Made by a program: the position numbers and the translations under genes
Assembly: GCF_003073045.1 (NCBI RefSeq)
Contig: NC_037593.1
Location: 11,580,735-11,644,734 of the forward strand
Source: Pomacea canaliculata
Lineage: Eukaryota; Mollusca; Gastropoda; Architaenioglossa; Ampullariidae
Length of the DNA: 64,000 bases
Reading direction: 5' to 3'
Notes under the pieces: model-generated
Seen by the model: only the letters and a program-made list of their open reading frames with translations
Told to the model about the DNA's origin: nothing
Database searches by the model: none
In this document: positions 24,861 through 38,165 of the stretch, one piece after another
How the letters are laid out: every line of letters begins with the position of its first letter
Numbering within the stretch: position 1 is the first letter of the stretch

Positions 24861-25082
24861 GAAATATTAAAATCACTCCTTCCACTATTGTGTTGTTATC
24901 CCTCGTAATGTAAGAGTTGTCGAGAAAGTGAATGTGAGACTGTTGTTAGTAATATCGTGTATGTCACAGAGATATCAGTCACAGTGGCAGAGGTAGATGT
25001 TTCATCTTGTATATAATTATCTCACAGGAGATAACAGACCAGAACAATTTGTAACTATCTGATAAATTAACCCCCTTATCAT

Positions 25083-26050
25083 CTGTTTTCTTCTTATTTT
25101 CAATTATTTGAGTACAAACCCATGTTGAGTGTAGTAACCGGTAACCGACGGGCGATTGAACACATGATCTTTGCCTACTTTAAAACATAACGAAGTACAA
25201 CCTGATCGATTGACTTTTTCAGCAGTTAAAGGGAAGTAATCTATAGTGGAACAACTCCTAAAGGTTCCAGTATTTTATTTTGTTGCTGATGAACGTTTAT
25301 TTTAAAACTTCTAGAAGATTTACTTACTTTCATTATTACAGAAACATTTTTAATTTAAAAGCACAGACGTGCAAAATAATTTTACCTGTGGTCCCTTGAG
25401 GCATTTGTAAATGTGCAGGCTTCAGGTCTGTCACTGCAATACACAGGACACGGGAGGGAACTTCTGCATTGCCTTCATTCAATAGTAGGTTACCTCCCTT
25501 ACACCGTGAAAGCCACTCTCAAAGAGAAAAATGTGACAGGATATTTTGCATAAGCATAGCTAGATACACTAAACCTCTGTTTTCGTGGATAATCTAAGAA
25601 CTAAATAAAAATTATTAACGTAAAGAATAAATGAATATTGCACATGGTATTTTTTATTCTGTAGACTCTTCTTTGTGTATGGAAGACGGCAATGAAAGGA
25701 GAAAGAGGTATACATATTATTTTTTCGACAAAAGCCGAAATCGACTATAACCAAAGTGAATGAAAACTGGGGTTTCATTGTACTTTACTTTCTCTTAGAA
25801 ATTAAAATTAATAAATGAAATGAAGCGGTAGCCTGTACTTACCGTGTACTTACAGTCTTTGTGCCTAAGCTTTACTATAGCATTACGATTCTTGTAATAA
25901 TAAAATCGGTTAAACACCTCTAAGCAATTCATTCAGTTTCACTGAGTAGCACAAACAGGATGCAGCCTTTTATTTTCTTCCACTGGTGTCCGGGGTCATG
26001 AACATGTTTACCACACTTATTTTTCAAGTGAAAGATTGTCGCCTTTCCTC
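25083..26050 (-). pseudogene. Collapsed Ig-lectin gene remnant
   Basis: 25083-25272 matches the Ig1-Ig2 intron of the intact gene. 25373-25520 is a decayed first-half Ig1 exon in which the LQ donor is altered and the 5' third is lost. 25560-26050 matches the 5' flank and leader-exon region at 30930-31370, including a GTAAGTACA donor-like string. All lectin, coiled-coil and Ig2 exons and the signal exon are gone. Confidence 0.6.
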
Positions 26051-26079
26051 GGGCTTGCGTTATACTTACATTACAACAG

Positions 26080-26470
26080 GTCTATCAACAGAAAAAGGAC
26101 ACCGGCTGCCAGGGCCTCGGTCTAACACCATCCTGCACGTCCGGCACTGCCTGTTGCTGGAGGACTTTCCAGAAGCGTCAGAAAAACCCGCCGAGGACTG
26201 CACGCTCGGGAAAAGAAAGAAGGTGCAAAAGGGGGGAGAAAGGTCAAAGGGAGGAGGTCCTGGACCTCGCGAGACGGACAGGGTCACACAAGGACGAGGT
26301 GAAAGGTCGCTTGATTCCCACCCAACGACAGGCCAGCAAAGTAAGGGAGGCCGAGCACGAAGACAACAAAATAATCGCCGACACGCGACAGTTCTGATTG
26401 CTATCAATGACCTCACTTTCACGCATTCATCACAATTTTCAACAACACAGTACATATGTTGGAGTTTTGG
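26080..26470. other. G+C-rich segment with overlapping open frames, unrecognised
   Basis: A plus-strand frame of 169 codons (25986-26495) and minus-strand frames of 129 and 60 codons overlap here. The plus frame begins in the 5' flank of a lost gene and is rich in Gly, Arg and Lys. The unrelated sequence begins abruptly at about 26080 compared with the paralogous flank near 31375. No known family. Confidence 0.3.
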
Positions 26471-26478
26471 ATATGCAT

Positions 26479-26493
26479 TTTATTTCATTTATT
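26479..26493 (-). terminator. Polyadenylation signals of Ig-lectin gene 1
   Basis: Two AATAAA strings on the minus strand (26479-26484 and 26488-26493), about 110-125 bp after the stop of the gene ending at 26604. Confidence 0.55.
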
Positions 26494-26603
26494 AAAACCA
26501 GTCGTGATAGACAAGACCAGAATGCGTTCATGAGTCATAACGTACCACGGAGTAAGAGTAGATAAACAACTGAAGGATAAGAAGACGGTAAATTTTCGCT
26601 CGT

Positions 26604-29600
26604 TCACTGCATTTCGATGTCTGCCTGACAAACAAAGCCCAACTTCACAGAGCAAGTGAAGTCGTTGATCACGATGTTGCTCGGCTGGGCGACCTCAACA
26701 CAGTCCTCGTTGCCATTAGCGTCGTCTGGCTGGCCGGTGGACCAGAGTGGGGAACCTCTCAACAACGTGGTACCGTCGCTCCACAGGAAGTGACCCTCGG
26801 TTACAGTATCATCTGCTCCAATCCACAAGCCTTGACCTAACGTTGAACTAAGCTCTTGTCCTGCACAAAACATACAGTTTATTTTTTATTAAACATTGTT
26901 TAAATGCATCAAGGTAGCAAAAATTAGTAAGACAAAGAATTAACTAATTAATTAAACGGCTGTCTCAAGATGATACTTCACACTCGTCTGATAACACACG
27001 TCAGCGGCCGTGTGTAACATACCCATCGTGTCCAGCAGCAACAGCAACGGCGGGCCGTCCAGCTCACGTGACTTCAAGTTAAAGAGATGAGCTCCATCGG
27101 TTTCACATCGCCTTCTGGCAGTCTGGTAGTCTTGCTTGATGGTGTACAGCTTCAGACATCGTTTGTTGTAAAGCACATAACCTTTGTCCACAGGACAGCC
27201 ACCTGTACATGAGATGTTACATATCATGAAACTCACCGACATTCAAAAAATGAAAGATACAGGCAAAAAAATGTAACGGAAGCTACGCATCCACAATAGA
27301 AGCTAAACATTTTGATGAAATATTTCTGACCTAATCAAATAAAAAAATGACAACAAATTCTGATGGATACACGATTAAATAAACAAAAATAAGTTTGACT
27401 AATAAAGTTTCAATTAAACAGAATTTAAAAGGCTGTAGTAGTACAAGTATACTACCAGGGGGAGAAGGAGCTGGCAAAGACAAGATCAGACATGTTACAA
27501 AGGGAAACAGATGTTACACAAGGGAGAAATCATGAAATTAAAGTAGTTGTTAAACTTTGCTTGCAGCTCTGTATCCTGGACACGTGACCTTAAGGGAGTA
27601 AACAACCTGGTATTTTCGAAACGCTTTGCTTCAGTGTGCACGTGCATAAAACAGCAATTTGGAAATGTATACTTATTTAAACAGTGTATATATATATATG
27701 TAATACGTAGTGTTTAAACATAGCTATTTTAAAAGTACAGTTTTACTGTATGATGGTCGCTGCAATATGTTTTGAATCGTATTTTCTGCTGCGCTCAGTC
27801 GGTCAATGAAAGACTCAAGCTGGTCGCACTTTGCTTGGCGATGAACCAGGTAAGCCATGGCGGCCACGCCGCTGTCACCGCAGTCTTGTGATGTGGCTGC
27901 TGTCTCCAAGTCCTTCACACGCTGCACGAGGCTGGAGAAATTCGCCAGAGGTACACTGTCTTCACTAGACATCTTGTCTATCTGCACGTCGATCTGAGCC
28001 CATTGTCTGAGAGGAGACTGGTTGTCAAGACAACAATCGTTGGGGTCACGACAGTCAAGGTGACAACTGTAGCGGCCAGGTCTGGCAAGGGTCACGGGTA
28101 AGTCCAGTGTGAAGTACTGTTCAGAGAACCCTGTGCTGGCCAACAGCTGTCCTACGGGATCCTGGAAAACATATTAAACCCACGATAAAAACCGGCGCAG
28201 TGTATATGAGAGCAAAGAGAAAGACAGGTAAACGTTTACTGGACGAAAGTGAGGCCTGGTTGTCACCCACTCAAGTTAAGCACCAACTTTTGAAAAAAAT
28301 ATCAAAATTGCTATCTTCAATATGTGTTTCTCCCTATTTCTTCTATTATTGTTTGATACGTTGCACTGTTGTAGAATATTTGTAGACCTGGATAAAAAAA
28401 AAAAAAACAGCAAGTTAAATATCCCATTGTCACTCTCGTTAATGAAGAACTCTCTGATTTTATATTTCCTACTCGAAATTTCTCGAATTCCATCTCTGAA
28501 AAATGCCACGTTGACACTGCTTATGGTAGTTTGTACTACCAGAAAGTGTTGTGACTTACCCTCCAAATGACAGAGACAGGAGGAAACCCTAGGAAGGTCA
28601 CAGCACCACATCTCAGACGAATTAATGAGAGGTCAGAAGTGTCGGACACAACAACTAGCCGGCTGCCGGTGATCTCAGGGGGTTCTGCAGACAGAATGTT
28701 AGCTGACATTAACCATAGCTAGACATATGTTAAAGTATAATAACTGATGTTAATACAATACTCTATAGGTTTTAAGGAGCATTTTCAAAACAATAAGGTA
28801 GCGTGAATTATAAGAAACGTAGGTTTTGTTTACTGGTAGTTAAATCAAATGAAAGATTGTAACTGTATGAGACAGAGATTTCACGAATCGGAAAGTAAGT
28901 CAGCCGTTAAAAATTAACAAAACAAAAAAAAAATAAAAATCTACACGATATAAGCAAACAAAAGTACCAAAAATAGACATATTTTATTAAAATATACATT
29001 AGAATTTCGATATTACTTACTGTTTTCTTTTTGTTTTCAGTTGTCAAAGAACAAATCAAAGTTGAATTAAGTAACCGGTAACCGACTTGAACATGGCGCT
29101 TGAACACAGAATCTTTGGCTTCTTTCAAACATAAGCAGATACCTTTTTTTTTCTCTCTCACACACAAACACTGCTGTTAAAGGGAAGTAATTTATAGTGG
29201 AACAAATCCTAAGGGATCCAGTACTTGCGTCCCTTATGTAGTCATTCATATACGCACAGAGCGATTTCTTCTAAGTTACTACCCCTAGATAAGACATATT
29301 TGTCCTACTCTGCCCAGGCGCCACCGGGTAGAGCTTATTGATTTGTGAGCTTTTCGCCTTTTAAACATTTCTATTTATCATTTAGAAAACTAGTTGTTTC
29401 CTCCCGTTAGTCGATCTGTCTTCTCTTTCTCACTCATTACCTCCAACCACGAGTCTCATGCTGCTGATAACGGAGCTTCCATCAGAATGTGTGACCTCCA
29501 CGCGATACACTCCTAGGTCACTCGTCGATAGGTTTCTCAGCGTCACGGATGACTGAGCGTCTACGAATAGTCGCCTCTAAAAATAATATATTTTAATTTT

Positions 29601-30508
29601 TGTTTAATATGTGTTTTATTTTACAACCATTTTTAAAGTCTTCTGTTCTTTATGTGGGTCCTTTTGTTTTGCTTTTACTTTTTAATTCACCACAAAACAC
29701 TGTAGCTAATCAAAGCTAAAGTAGTCAAGAATATTATCCTCTTAAAACTTGTTTAGTGCCAGAAATTGCAGATAACATTTGCTATCCATTCAGACACGTT
29801 TTCTTTTGATTAGGAGGCAAAACGAGAGAGCGATCAAATAGGGAGAAAAGGAATTAACAGGAAGATGAGGAAGGAGGACAGAGAGAAAGGACAAGAGATG
29901 GAGAATTTTAAAAATGGTCAAATGATGACATATACGAAAGCCTCATCAACACTTTATTTTGTTGCTGATGTATGGTTATTTTTAAAATTTCAAGCAGTAC
30001 TTACTTTTATTATTACAGAAAATTTTTTTTTAAAGCTGCAGACGTGGAAAATAATTTTACCTGCAAGTCCCTTGAGGCATTTGTAAACGTGCTGGCAACA
30101 AGTCTGTCATTGCGATACACCAGGACACGGGAGGGAACGTCTGCATTGCCTTCAGTCAATACAAGGTTCTCTCCCTTACACCGTGTAACCACTCTCGTCC
30201 CGGTGTCTACTCCTGCTGGCCCACCAGCTATGATTGTCCATTGCAGAGTTGACAATATGACACCTGCTGATAAAGTTTGATATATTATCGCTATCCTACA
30301 ATATCTCAGATTAAAGGTATAGTAAAAGTTTCGAATGTTTTTCATTATCCTAGAATTCTTACATATATTCTCCGTTAACTGTATATTTGTGAGGTCTTTT
30401 CGTTCAAAAAGTCAGAGGGTTGACCACAGACAACATTGCTTTAAACTGTGATTAGAAAAAAGATGACTTACCCCAGATAACAGTGACGACAACCATGGTC
30501 AGTTTCAT
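26604..30508 (-). CDS. Ig-Ig-short coiled coil-C-type lectin protein (VIgL/CREP type), 7 coding exons
   Basis: Exons, 5' to 3': 30508-30472 (signal, MKLTMVVVTVIWG), 30263-30061 and 29576-29441 (Ig1), 28684-28560 (start of Ig2), 28161-27747 (rest of Ig2 plus coil), 27202-27023 and 26860-26604 (CTLD). They total 1353 bp, 450 aa. All junctions are GT-AG and every phase closes. Ig1 has a Cys in the B strand (TRCKGENL) but the F strand reads DLGVYRVEV, so the usual second Cys is absent. Ig2 has LRCGAV, VIWR and YSCHLDC. The coil segment is short (about residues 220-305). The CTLD has GLWIGADD, a QPD triplet, NEDCVEV, VINDFTC and ends FVCQADIEMQ. A secreted, probably oligomeric immune lectin, by analogy with snail FREP/CREP molecules; ligand unknown. 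Confidence 0.85.
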
Positions 30509-31182
30509 TGGGTGGTGAAACTTCAAACCACCTAATGAAGTTAAAAAATTATATTAACCATATATATAAATAACAAGTTATCAATGTGTGTGTGTAGGTG
30601 GGGATTAATGCAGTGGGAGTGTGGGTGAGTGTTGTGTGAGATTGTACGAGATTGAAAGCACTAGATGGAGGAAAAGCCATAGACACAAGCGAAGGAGAAA
30701 GAGAAGAAAGTGACACTATATTTTGCATAAGCATAAGATTCATCATTTCTAGATACAGTAAACCTCGGTTTTCGTGGATACTCCGTTCCAACACAATCGG
30801 CGAAATTCTAAACCGACGAAAACTGAGGCAATTATTTCCATATGAAAAATGTAAATCCAATCAATTCGTTCTAAACGCCCCGAAATAACTATCAGAAACA
30901 CATTGTATAGAGAATGAATATACATGTAGCATTTAATAACAAAAATAATAAGAAATAAATACAAAATAAATACAAATTACTGACGTAAAGAATAAATGAA
31001 TATTTTACATGGCATTTTCTATTCTGCAGATTCTTCTTTGCGTATTATTTTTTGACGAAAACCGAAATCGACTATCACTGAAGTGAAAGAAAACTGAGGT
31101 TTCATTGTAATTCACTTTCTCTCAGAAATTAAAATTAATAAATAAAATGAAGCGGTAGCCTGTACTTACTGTGTACTTACAG

Positions 31183-31310
31183 TCTTTGTGCCTAAGCTTT
31201 ACTATAGCACTACGATTCTTGTAATAATAAAATCGTCTAAGTACGTCTAAGCAGCTCACTCGGTTTCACTGAGTAGCACGACCAGGATGCAGCTTTTTAT
31301 TTTCTCCCAC
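31183..31310 (-). promoter_or_regulatory. Probable leader exon and promoter of Ig-lectin gene 1
   Basis: On the minus strand an AAATAAAAAG string (about 31295) is followed by about 100 bp ending in a donor-like GACT|GTAAGTACAC. The signal exon at 30508 has an acceptor-like ATTAG just upstream of its ATG, so a non-coding leader is expected. The same region survives in the remnant at 25.8-26.0 kb. No transcript evidence. Confidence 0.35.
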
Positions 31311-31879
31311 TGGAGTCCGGGGTCATGAACATGTTTACCACACCTATTTTTCAACTGAAGGACTGTCACCTTGGGCTTGTGCCATATTTACTTTATCTAT
31401 ATTGGGTATATAATGACATACCCGTATTTTATGGCAGGAAGTACACACTCTTTCCAGCATACTAAGTGGAACATGTCAGATTTACATGTGCTGTCCTGGT
31501 TATTAGAACGGTGTTCCAAGCCAATGATCCTGATTTAAGTTCTTACACACTGAATTTCAATAAATTAAAGCAACACCTTTTTGCGAAAACATAAATATTG
31601 TTTATTTCATATGTATCTGCAAAAGTAACCAATGAAGATTTTCTGTGGACTTTGCAGCTTCCCGCAAATTAACTGAGATTTGAGGTGAAAAGATAGTCTC
31701 TGCCAAGTAGATAAAATTTTGAAAGTACGTGTATGCGTGTGCGTGTGCGTGTACGTGTGTTGTTTCATGTCACCACTTAAGACTATTTGAATGAGTCACT
31801 CAGTTAAATTTTCTAATTTTCATACCCACCAACAAAATGTCCAGTATTAATGAATTTTATATTATGATACATTCATAAA

Positions 31880-32930
31880 CGACTTTTTTACCTGCCGACT
31901 CCTCAAACAGAAATTTACCTCTCAAGATGTGTGATTGTGACATGTTGTAGGTGTCTCTTAACGGATTTAGATGTAATGTTTCGTTTGTTTTATCTCACAC
32001 GTTTTACCACAATACACTATTTGTCTTTTCTTGTAAATTAAAATCGTTCTGTTTTGTTTAGTTTCGTAACAGACCTCATTGTTTCAAATTATAAAATGGG
32101 ATTAATAAGGTTATATTTGATATATTTAGCTGGGTACATGAATGCACTAAACATGCAGGATGTATTTCAACTGCTCTGTTCTCCAAGGACACAAACACTT
32201 TCATGGGCCGTAGTTATATATCGAGAGTGTGTCGTTACCCTGAGCTAACGTAAGGAACGTAAGGAAAGTCGTCTTGTTTCCAAAGTTGTAGATAGCTATC
32301 CAGAGTTCTTAGATGTTGTTTTACACCAGGAGCAGAATTTACACAGCGGTAACAAAGTCACCCTGGTGTATTGAAACAGGAAATGGTGTCCGCCGGGACC
32401 ATGTCGCATTGTAACTATGAAAACAAGATATATTTCCTGCAGTTCCCCATTTTGCCCAAAGAAAAGCAATCGCACTTCAGAACTACGGCCCTAGAAGTGT
32501 GCACTTTTGCAGAGTGATATTGTGTGCCAGAGAATATAACTAAAAATAAGCGAAGATAACTTCTAAGTGTGATTACTGGGGATTGCGACTTTCAATGGGA
32601 AAAAGTCAACTCTCAGATGGAATTAAAACTAACACCCTCAATTCTGCAGGCATGAATGAGTTGACTGAACAACACTAAAAGCGAGAGAGACAGTCACAGG
32701 ATTCAGATAAACTAGCAGTCTGACAGATTTATGAAAAATCGTGGAAAATAAACTCTAAGACGCCCTAACCACCATAAGCCGATCAGCTTCCATCGTACAG
32801 TTCTGCCTCATATTGCAAATACATCATTTTATCAGGGTTTGAAGTTTTACAGATTTCAAAGCTGAAATCCAATGTAATCTTCTGTATACGTGTTATGTGC
32901 AAAACAAGATTAAAAGTACGACTTCAATAT
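31880..32930. other. Intergenic, no gene seen
   Basis: Nothing recognisable apart from short frames. From about 32940 the sequence becomes the 3' UTR-like block shared with 4180-4580 and 17460-17870. Confidence 0.4.
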
Positions 32931-33350
32931 CCATGCGTAATATGACAGTCTTCTCAAGCGGAAGATAATCTCGACCAAAGCAAACGTGAGGATACAAGTG
33001 ACGATAGGGACAAAGACAACATCAATGTACCGACTGTAAGATTATAAGACAGTGAATACTGACTGGTGAGAGAATTACACTGAACCAAGTAATGACATTA
33101 GGTAATAAATAGACGAAACTCTGGTGGTCAGTGGGTGGAGGACCTATCTTTATAGGCGGAACTACTCAGGGAAGGTAACAGCTTATACTATCTTTGGCAG
33201 TCTAGAAAAAACATTTGTTGTTATCGAGCATGGTATTTAAATGATAATAAAACTTCTATAATCGCCTAATGAAGCAAAAACCAAAAAGTACAAACATCAT
33301 GCAAAACTTTAGTGAGGCGCTCTTATTGACAACAAGCTGTCGGTCGTTCC

Positions 33351-36300
33351 CTACATGTTAACGTCTGCCTGACAAACAAACGACAGCTTAAACACACACT
33401 GAAAGTCGTTAAGAACGAAATTATTTGGGTAGGCGATCTCAACACAGTCTTCGGCTCTCCCAGCGTCGTCCGGCTGGCCACTGGACCACAGTGGGGAACC
33501 TCTTATCAAGGGGGTGCCGTCGCTCCACAGGAAGTTACCCTCGGTTACAATGTCGTCTGCTCCAATCCACAGACCTTGGCCTAATTTTGGATTTATCTGT
33601 TGACCTGCACAAACACAAAGATTTCCTTCTGATCCTAAATATTTGTTTAAGCTCACTTTACCATTCAATTTGAAAAACAGAATCAAAAGTGTGTTCTGAG
33701 AAAAGTAACTCAATCATTAATAGTAGATGGACGGACAGATAACCGGTTGTTTAGTGATGACAAAACCATTGTTTTCCAGTGGCAGACATAGCGAGACTAT
33801 GAAACACGACTGTCTCTCACAAAGGTATATAAATGCAATTTAATGAAGTAAAAAAGGTAAATAAGAAAATAATTGACAGTGTCGAAATGTATTTCAGTTC
33901 TCATTTGTGCAAATACTTGGTGCTTTAACTCAAAGACACTTGTAAAGCCATGTATAACCTACCGTTCGTGTCCATCAGCATCAGCAATGGCGGGCCGTCC
34001 TCCTCACGTGACTTGAAGTGAAAGAGATGAGCTCCGTCAGCTTGACATCGCCTTCTGGCAGTCTGGTAGTCTTGACCGATGGTGTACAGCTTCAGACATC
34101 GTTTGTTATAAAGCACATAACCTTTCTCCACAGGACAGCCACCTGTACATAAATAGGATGTTAGATGATCCACGAATAACAAGTGTGTTAGAGAGGCGAT
34201 GCTGTGCTTGTTTCAAAGTAAACTACCTCAGCTTGCTACTTAACAGATTATTAGGACGGAATTACATTGAAACCTCGGTTTGATTGATTTCCATTGTTTT
34301 TGTGCTTTTTATTGATTGCTAGTTGTAATAGTACGATTACATGTAACTGATTACTGCGTAGACAGTATTTAGTATAAAGTCTTCTTTTACGATTTTCAAA
34401 CTCAAAATGTACTTAGCCAAGTCAGATAAAATCTCATAGTCCTTGTTTAGTGTTTTCCTTGCTAATAGGTTGACCCTTTCCTTTAACCTCCATCATAGGA
34501 CCAAAGAAAGTTTCTAGAGACAACAGCTCCTTACATTTGTCTCTTATATTCATTTTCTATTAATTACAGATTGATACATTCTTAAAGATGCATTTCTTAA
34601 AATCTTGGCCTTTTTAAGTCAGTTTTACCATAAGCTGGTTGTTTCGCCATCCTCGTCAGCGATGAAAGATTCGCATAGATTGCTGAGTGAGTAGCGTCTG
34701 ACCTCTTCACTTGAGTACTCAAGGCGTTGTCGATGTCTGATATCCTGCTTCTCACTGTCGCCATATCCTTGTGTGTTTCTGTTCTGAGAACTGTCACATC
34801 CCGAGTGACCGCCGACAGGTTGCCTGTTAACTGATTACGATAGTCGGACTCTTTCAGCCTCCAATCCGTTAGACTGGATATACGGTCATCTGTCTCTGAC
34901 ATCGTCTCATTTACCTGTGTCATCCGCTCATTAAACGTTGACATCCTGTCTTCTACTCGCTGCTGTTTTGATAAAATATTTTTCAGTTTTTCTTTTATGT
35001 CCATCGTCTCTTTCTCAGACTGAAGCCGCAAGTTATTGAAGGATTGGTTAACTGTCTTCATGTCATCTTCACTGTGCAGCTGAAACAATTTTAAAGTGTG
35101 ATTCACGAGATTGAGCTCATCTTGCATTTGTTTTATGATCCTGCTCACATTCTCCATGTCAGATATCTTCTTTTCTGTTTCGCTTAGACGAACAATCAAG
35201 GTGTCAAGCTGGTCGCATTTTGCTTGGCGATGAACCAGGTGAGCCATGGCGGCCACGCCACTCTCCTTGCAGTCCTGCGCTGTCATGGCAACCTCTAACT
35301 CTTGGACACGCCGCACCAGGCTGGAGAAATTCGCTACAGGGACGTAGTCCTCCTCCCTGGACTTTTTGTTCTCTCCGCTCACTTTGTTTGTCTGCACTTC
35401 GATGTTAGCCCATTGTCTGAGAGGAGACTGGTCATCAAGGCAACAGTTGCTAGGGTGACGGCAGTCAAGCTGACAACTGTAGAGGCCAGGTCTGGCAACT
35501 TCTGTGTCTAAGTCTAGTGTAAAGTACTTTTCTGAGAATCCTGTACTGGCCAGCATCTGTCCCACGGGATCCTAGAAACAAAGATACTTCAAAAGGTAGA
35601 ACTTAAACTTTGAGGTGCGGATATTCTAAAGACTTGCTGTTGCTTAGAAAAACGACAGTAAACCGTACTGTGGTTTTGGTGAAAGGAACGATCTGTCAGC
35701 AGCAAGTTTCATAAACACCTTAAATACAAACTAGACTGCTCATCGCCAAGACCAAAACCACAATCGTAACCATCATTGCACCCCACAATAAAACTGTTCT
35801 GTGTGTATGTGTGTTTTATGTGTGCATCGCTGCCAAGAACCTAAAGGCTCTAGCTATTTCCCTCATCTATCACCTCTGTTACGACGTCTACCACTAAGGG
35901 TCACTAGTGTAGACACTGATATACATCGGCTACTTCGCTGTCAAGGGAAATAGTGTAAACAAATGATTTATATTTTACATACAGCATTTATTTCCCCAAT
36001 TAAATTAAACGCTCTCGGATGAAAAAAAGGGGGAAAAACCCACGTTACACACGTGCAAGGCGCGATATTTATAACCGATTTTCTAACAGACAATTCACCG
36101 GTTGTGGGCTGGGGGAGGAGTGATGGCTCGGATTTTATGTAACTGTATATATGGGAGTTAGTTTACCTTCCAAATGACGGAGACGGGAGGGAATCCCGAG
36201 AACATGAAGGCCCCGCAACTCAGACGAATGAAGTTGTCGTCAGAAGTGTTGACAAAAGCAGTCAGCCGACTGTCGGTGGTCTCGGGAGGTTCTGATGACA

Positions 36301-37299
36301 GAACATAACTCCTTTGACCGTTCCAGTGTCTTGATCAAAATAAAAGCTTAGCTGAACCTTTTGTCTCACAGAACATTGTAACACGACAGAGTAATGTCCC
36401 TTGCATGTTGTAATGAAGTTCTCGTGTGAATAAAACGTGTACCGGTCTCCAAGAGACTATTTTTATTTCATTCTTTGCCTAAGGCTGTCAGAAAATTTTT
36501 TTAAATTTTGTTAATTGCTCATTCCTTTTGTTATCCCAGGTGACATCCTTACTTATTACCTCCGACCACCACGATCGTGCTGTGGTGTGTGGCGCTGCCA
36601 TCAGACAGTTTCACCTCCACGCGATACAGCCCGACATCACTGGACGTAAGGTTCGTTACCGTCACCCTTGAGTCCTCGCCCACAAGCAGTCGCCCCTAAA
36701 AACAATAGTTTGTTAAATTTATCTTATTTTCCTTTGTAATTTGTTCGAAACATCACATGTGGTTCTTACTGAATGTGTGCGTGTGTGTGATTGTTTAGCA
36801 CATGATTCTCTGTAGGTACATTGTTATCTTTGTGACCGTTTTCTATTATTTCGACAAGAGACATTTTGAAAGTTATTATTAATTGTAAAAATATATTAAT
36901 GTCGATATTCTTTTAAAAGTTTTACCTCCAGGTCTCCTTTTGCAGCTACGGACGTGCTGGCTACAGATTCACCATTGCGAAACACGAACACGTGGGCGCT
37001 AACTTCTGAACTTTCTTCGTTCAACACGACATTGTCTCCCTTACACTTCGTCAACATCCTCGGCCTTCCGTCTGCACTCTCTGCACCAGAAGCTGCATTT
37101 ACCCATTGCAGACTTGCAAACAGGCCACCTGTTACAAGTGTACATGTTTAATATATCTAAAACAAATAAGATAAATCTACACGCAAATTTATAGTTGTGA
37201 TATTTTTTCCGAGATTATAGGGTTAGTTGGTCACAGAATAATTTTTTTTTACAAGGACTTACCCCAGGCGATAATGCAGGTAAACCAGGTTAGTGTCAT
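33351..37299 (-). CDS. Ig-Ig-long coiled coil-C-type lectin protein (VIgL/CREP type), 7 coding exons
   Basis: Exons, 5' to 3': 37299-37263 (signal, MTLTWFTCIIAWG), 37128-36926 and 36695-36560 (Ig1), 36291-36167 (start of Ig2), 35571-34629 (rest of Ig2 and coil), 34142-33963 and 33604-33351 (CTLD). They total 1878 bp, 625 aa. All junctions are GT-AG with phases 1,0,1,0,1,1, identical to the paralog at 26.6-30.5 kb. Ig1 has LTKCKGDNV but DVGLYRVEV in place of a YxC motif. Ig2 has LSCGAF, VIWK and YSCQLDC. The coil exon runs about 240 residues with many heptad-like Leu/Ile/Val and several NxS/T sites. The CTLD has GLWIGADD, QPDD, EDCVEI, VLNDFQC and FVCQADVNM. Secreted; trimerising or larger assembly is an inference. 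Confidence 0.87.
35575..36165. other. Intron of Ig-lectin gene 2
   Basis: Lies between the Ig2 exon and the coiled-coil exon. No other feature recognised. Confidence 0.6.
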
Positions 37300-38092
37300 T
37301 TCTGGTGGTCAAAGGTCAATCCGTCTGTTCCTAGTGAGGTGAAGCAAAACCACCGTAATTCGATTAGGCGCGTATGTCTCGAATAATAACTGACATTGTT
37401 TACAGAAAATAGAGAGAATAAAAGTGAGAGACTAAAAAATAACAACAGTATTGATAGTTTTGCCTCATAATCTTGCTATTTATTATCATACGCAAGCGCC
37501 GTAATTTAGGAAAGAATACGTTCAGTAATTGTCTGCTCATCATTTATTTACACGTAAAATGTTTACCGAGTACCCAAGCATTCAAAAATCATCTAGAGGC
37601 GATTCTGAAGTTTGTGGAATTATTTGAATTTTGGATGTATATCTCTTTCTAGCAATGATTTATAGCTAAGTATTGCAATGATGTATAACTACTCTACCTC
37701 GCATTGAGCTGATCTATGTCACATTCGTTGCGACACAAGTAGGTATGTGACTTTCTTTCATCCCAAATTACTATTTTTAAACTAACTCCTATCTACGCCA
37801 ATGTTACAAACTATGAAGAGAGAGAAAATATCTCCTGTTGGCTTTATTTGTCTGTATGGTGTTTGCTCTCTCTATCTCATATACGTACTTTTTTATTTCA
37901 TTTTTATGTCTTCTTTGTTGATATTTTTAATTCCTGTTTTCTTCACTTAAAATATAATATGTACATATACGTCGTACTTTGCATCATTATTGTAATTAAG
38001 TCGTCATAGACTTTAATAAATTAAATATTTCAGATAGTCGATACCTGCCGTTCATAAAACAGTGTTAATAAATAAATGTAAACAGTACTTAC

Positions 38093-38165
38093 GGTGCAGT
38101 ACAGAGAAAGGCAGAGTATTTTTGACCACAAATTAAAAACTATATTCACTTTTATCTAACTACGA
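38093..38165 (-). promoter_or_regulatory. Possible leader exon and promoter of Ig-lectin gene 2
   Basis: The minus strand shows TAGATAAAAG near 38155 and, about 60 bp on, a donor-like TGCACC|GTAAGTACTG at 38093. The signal exon at 37299 has an acceptor-like CACTAG about 30 bp before its ATG. Motif reading only. Confidence 0.3.
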
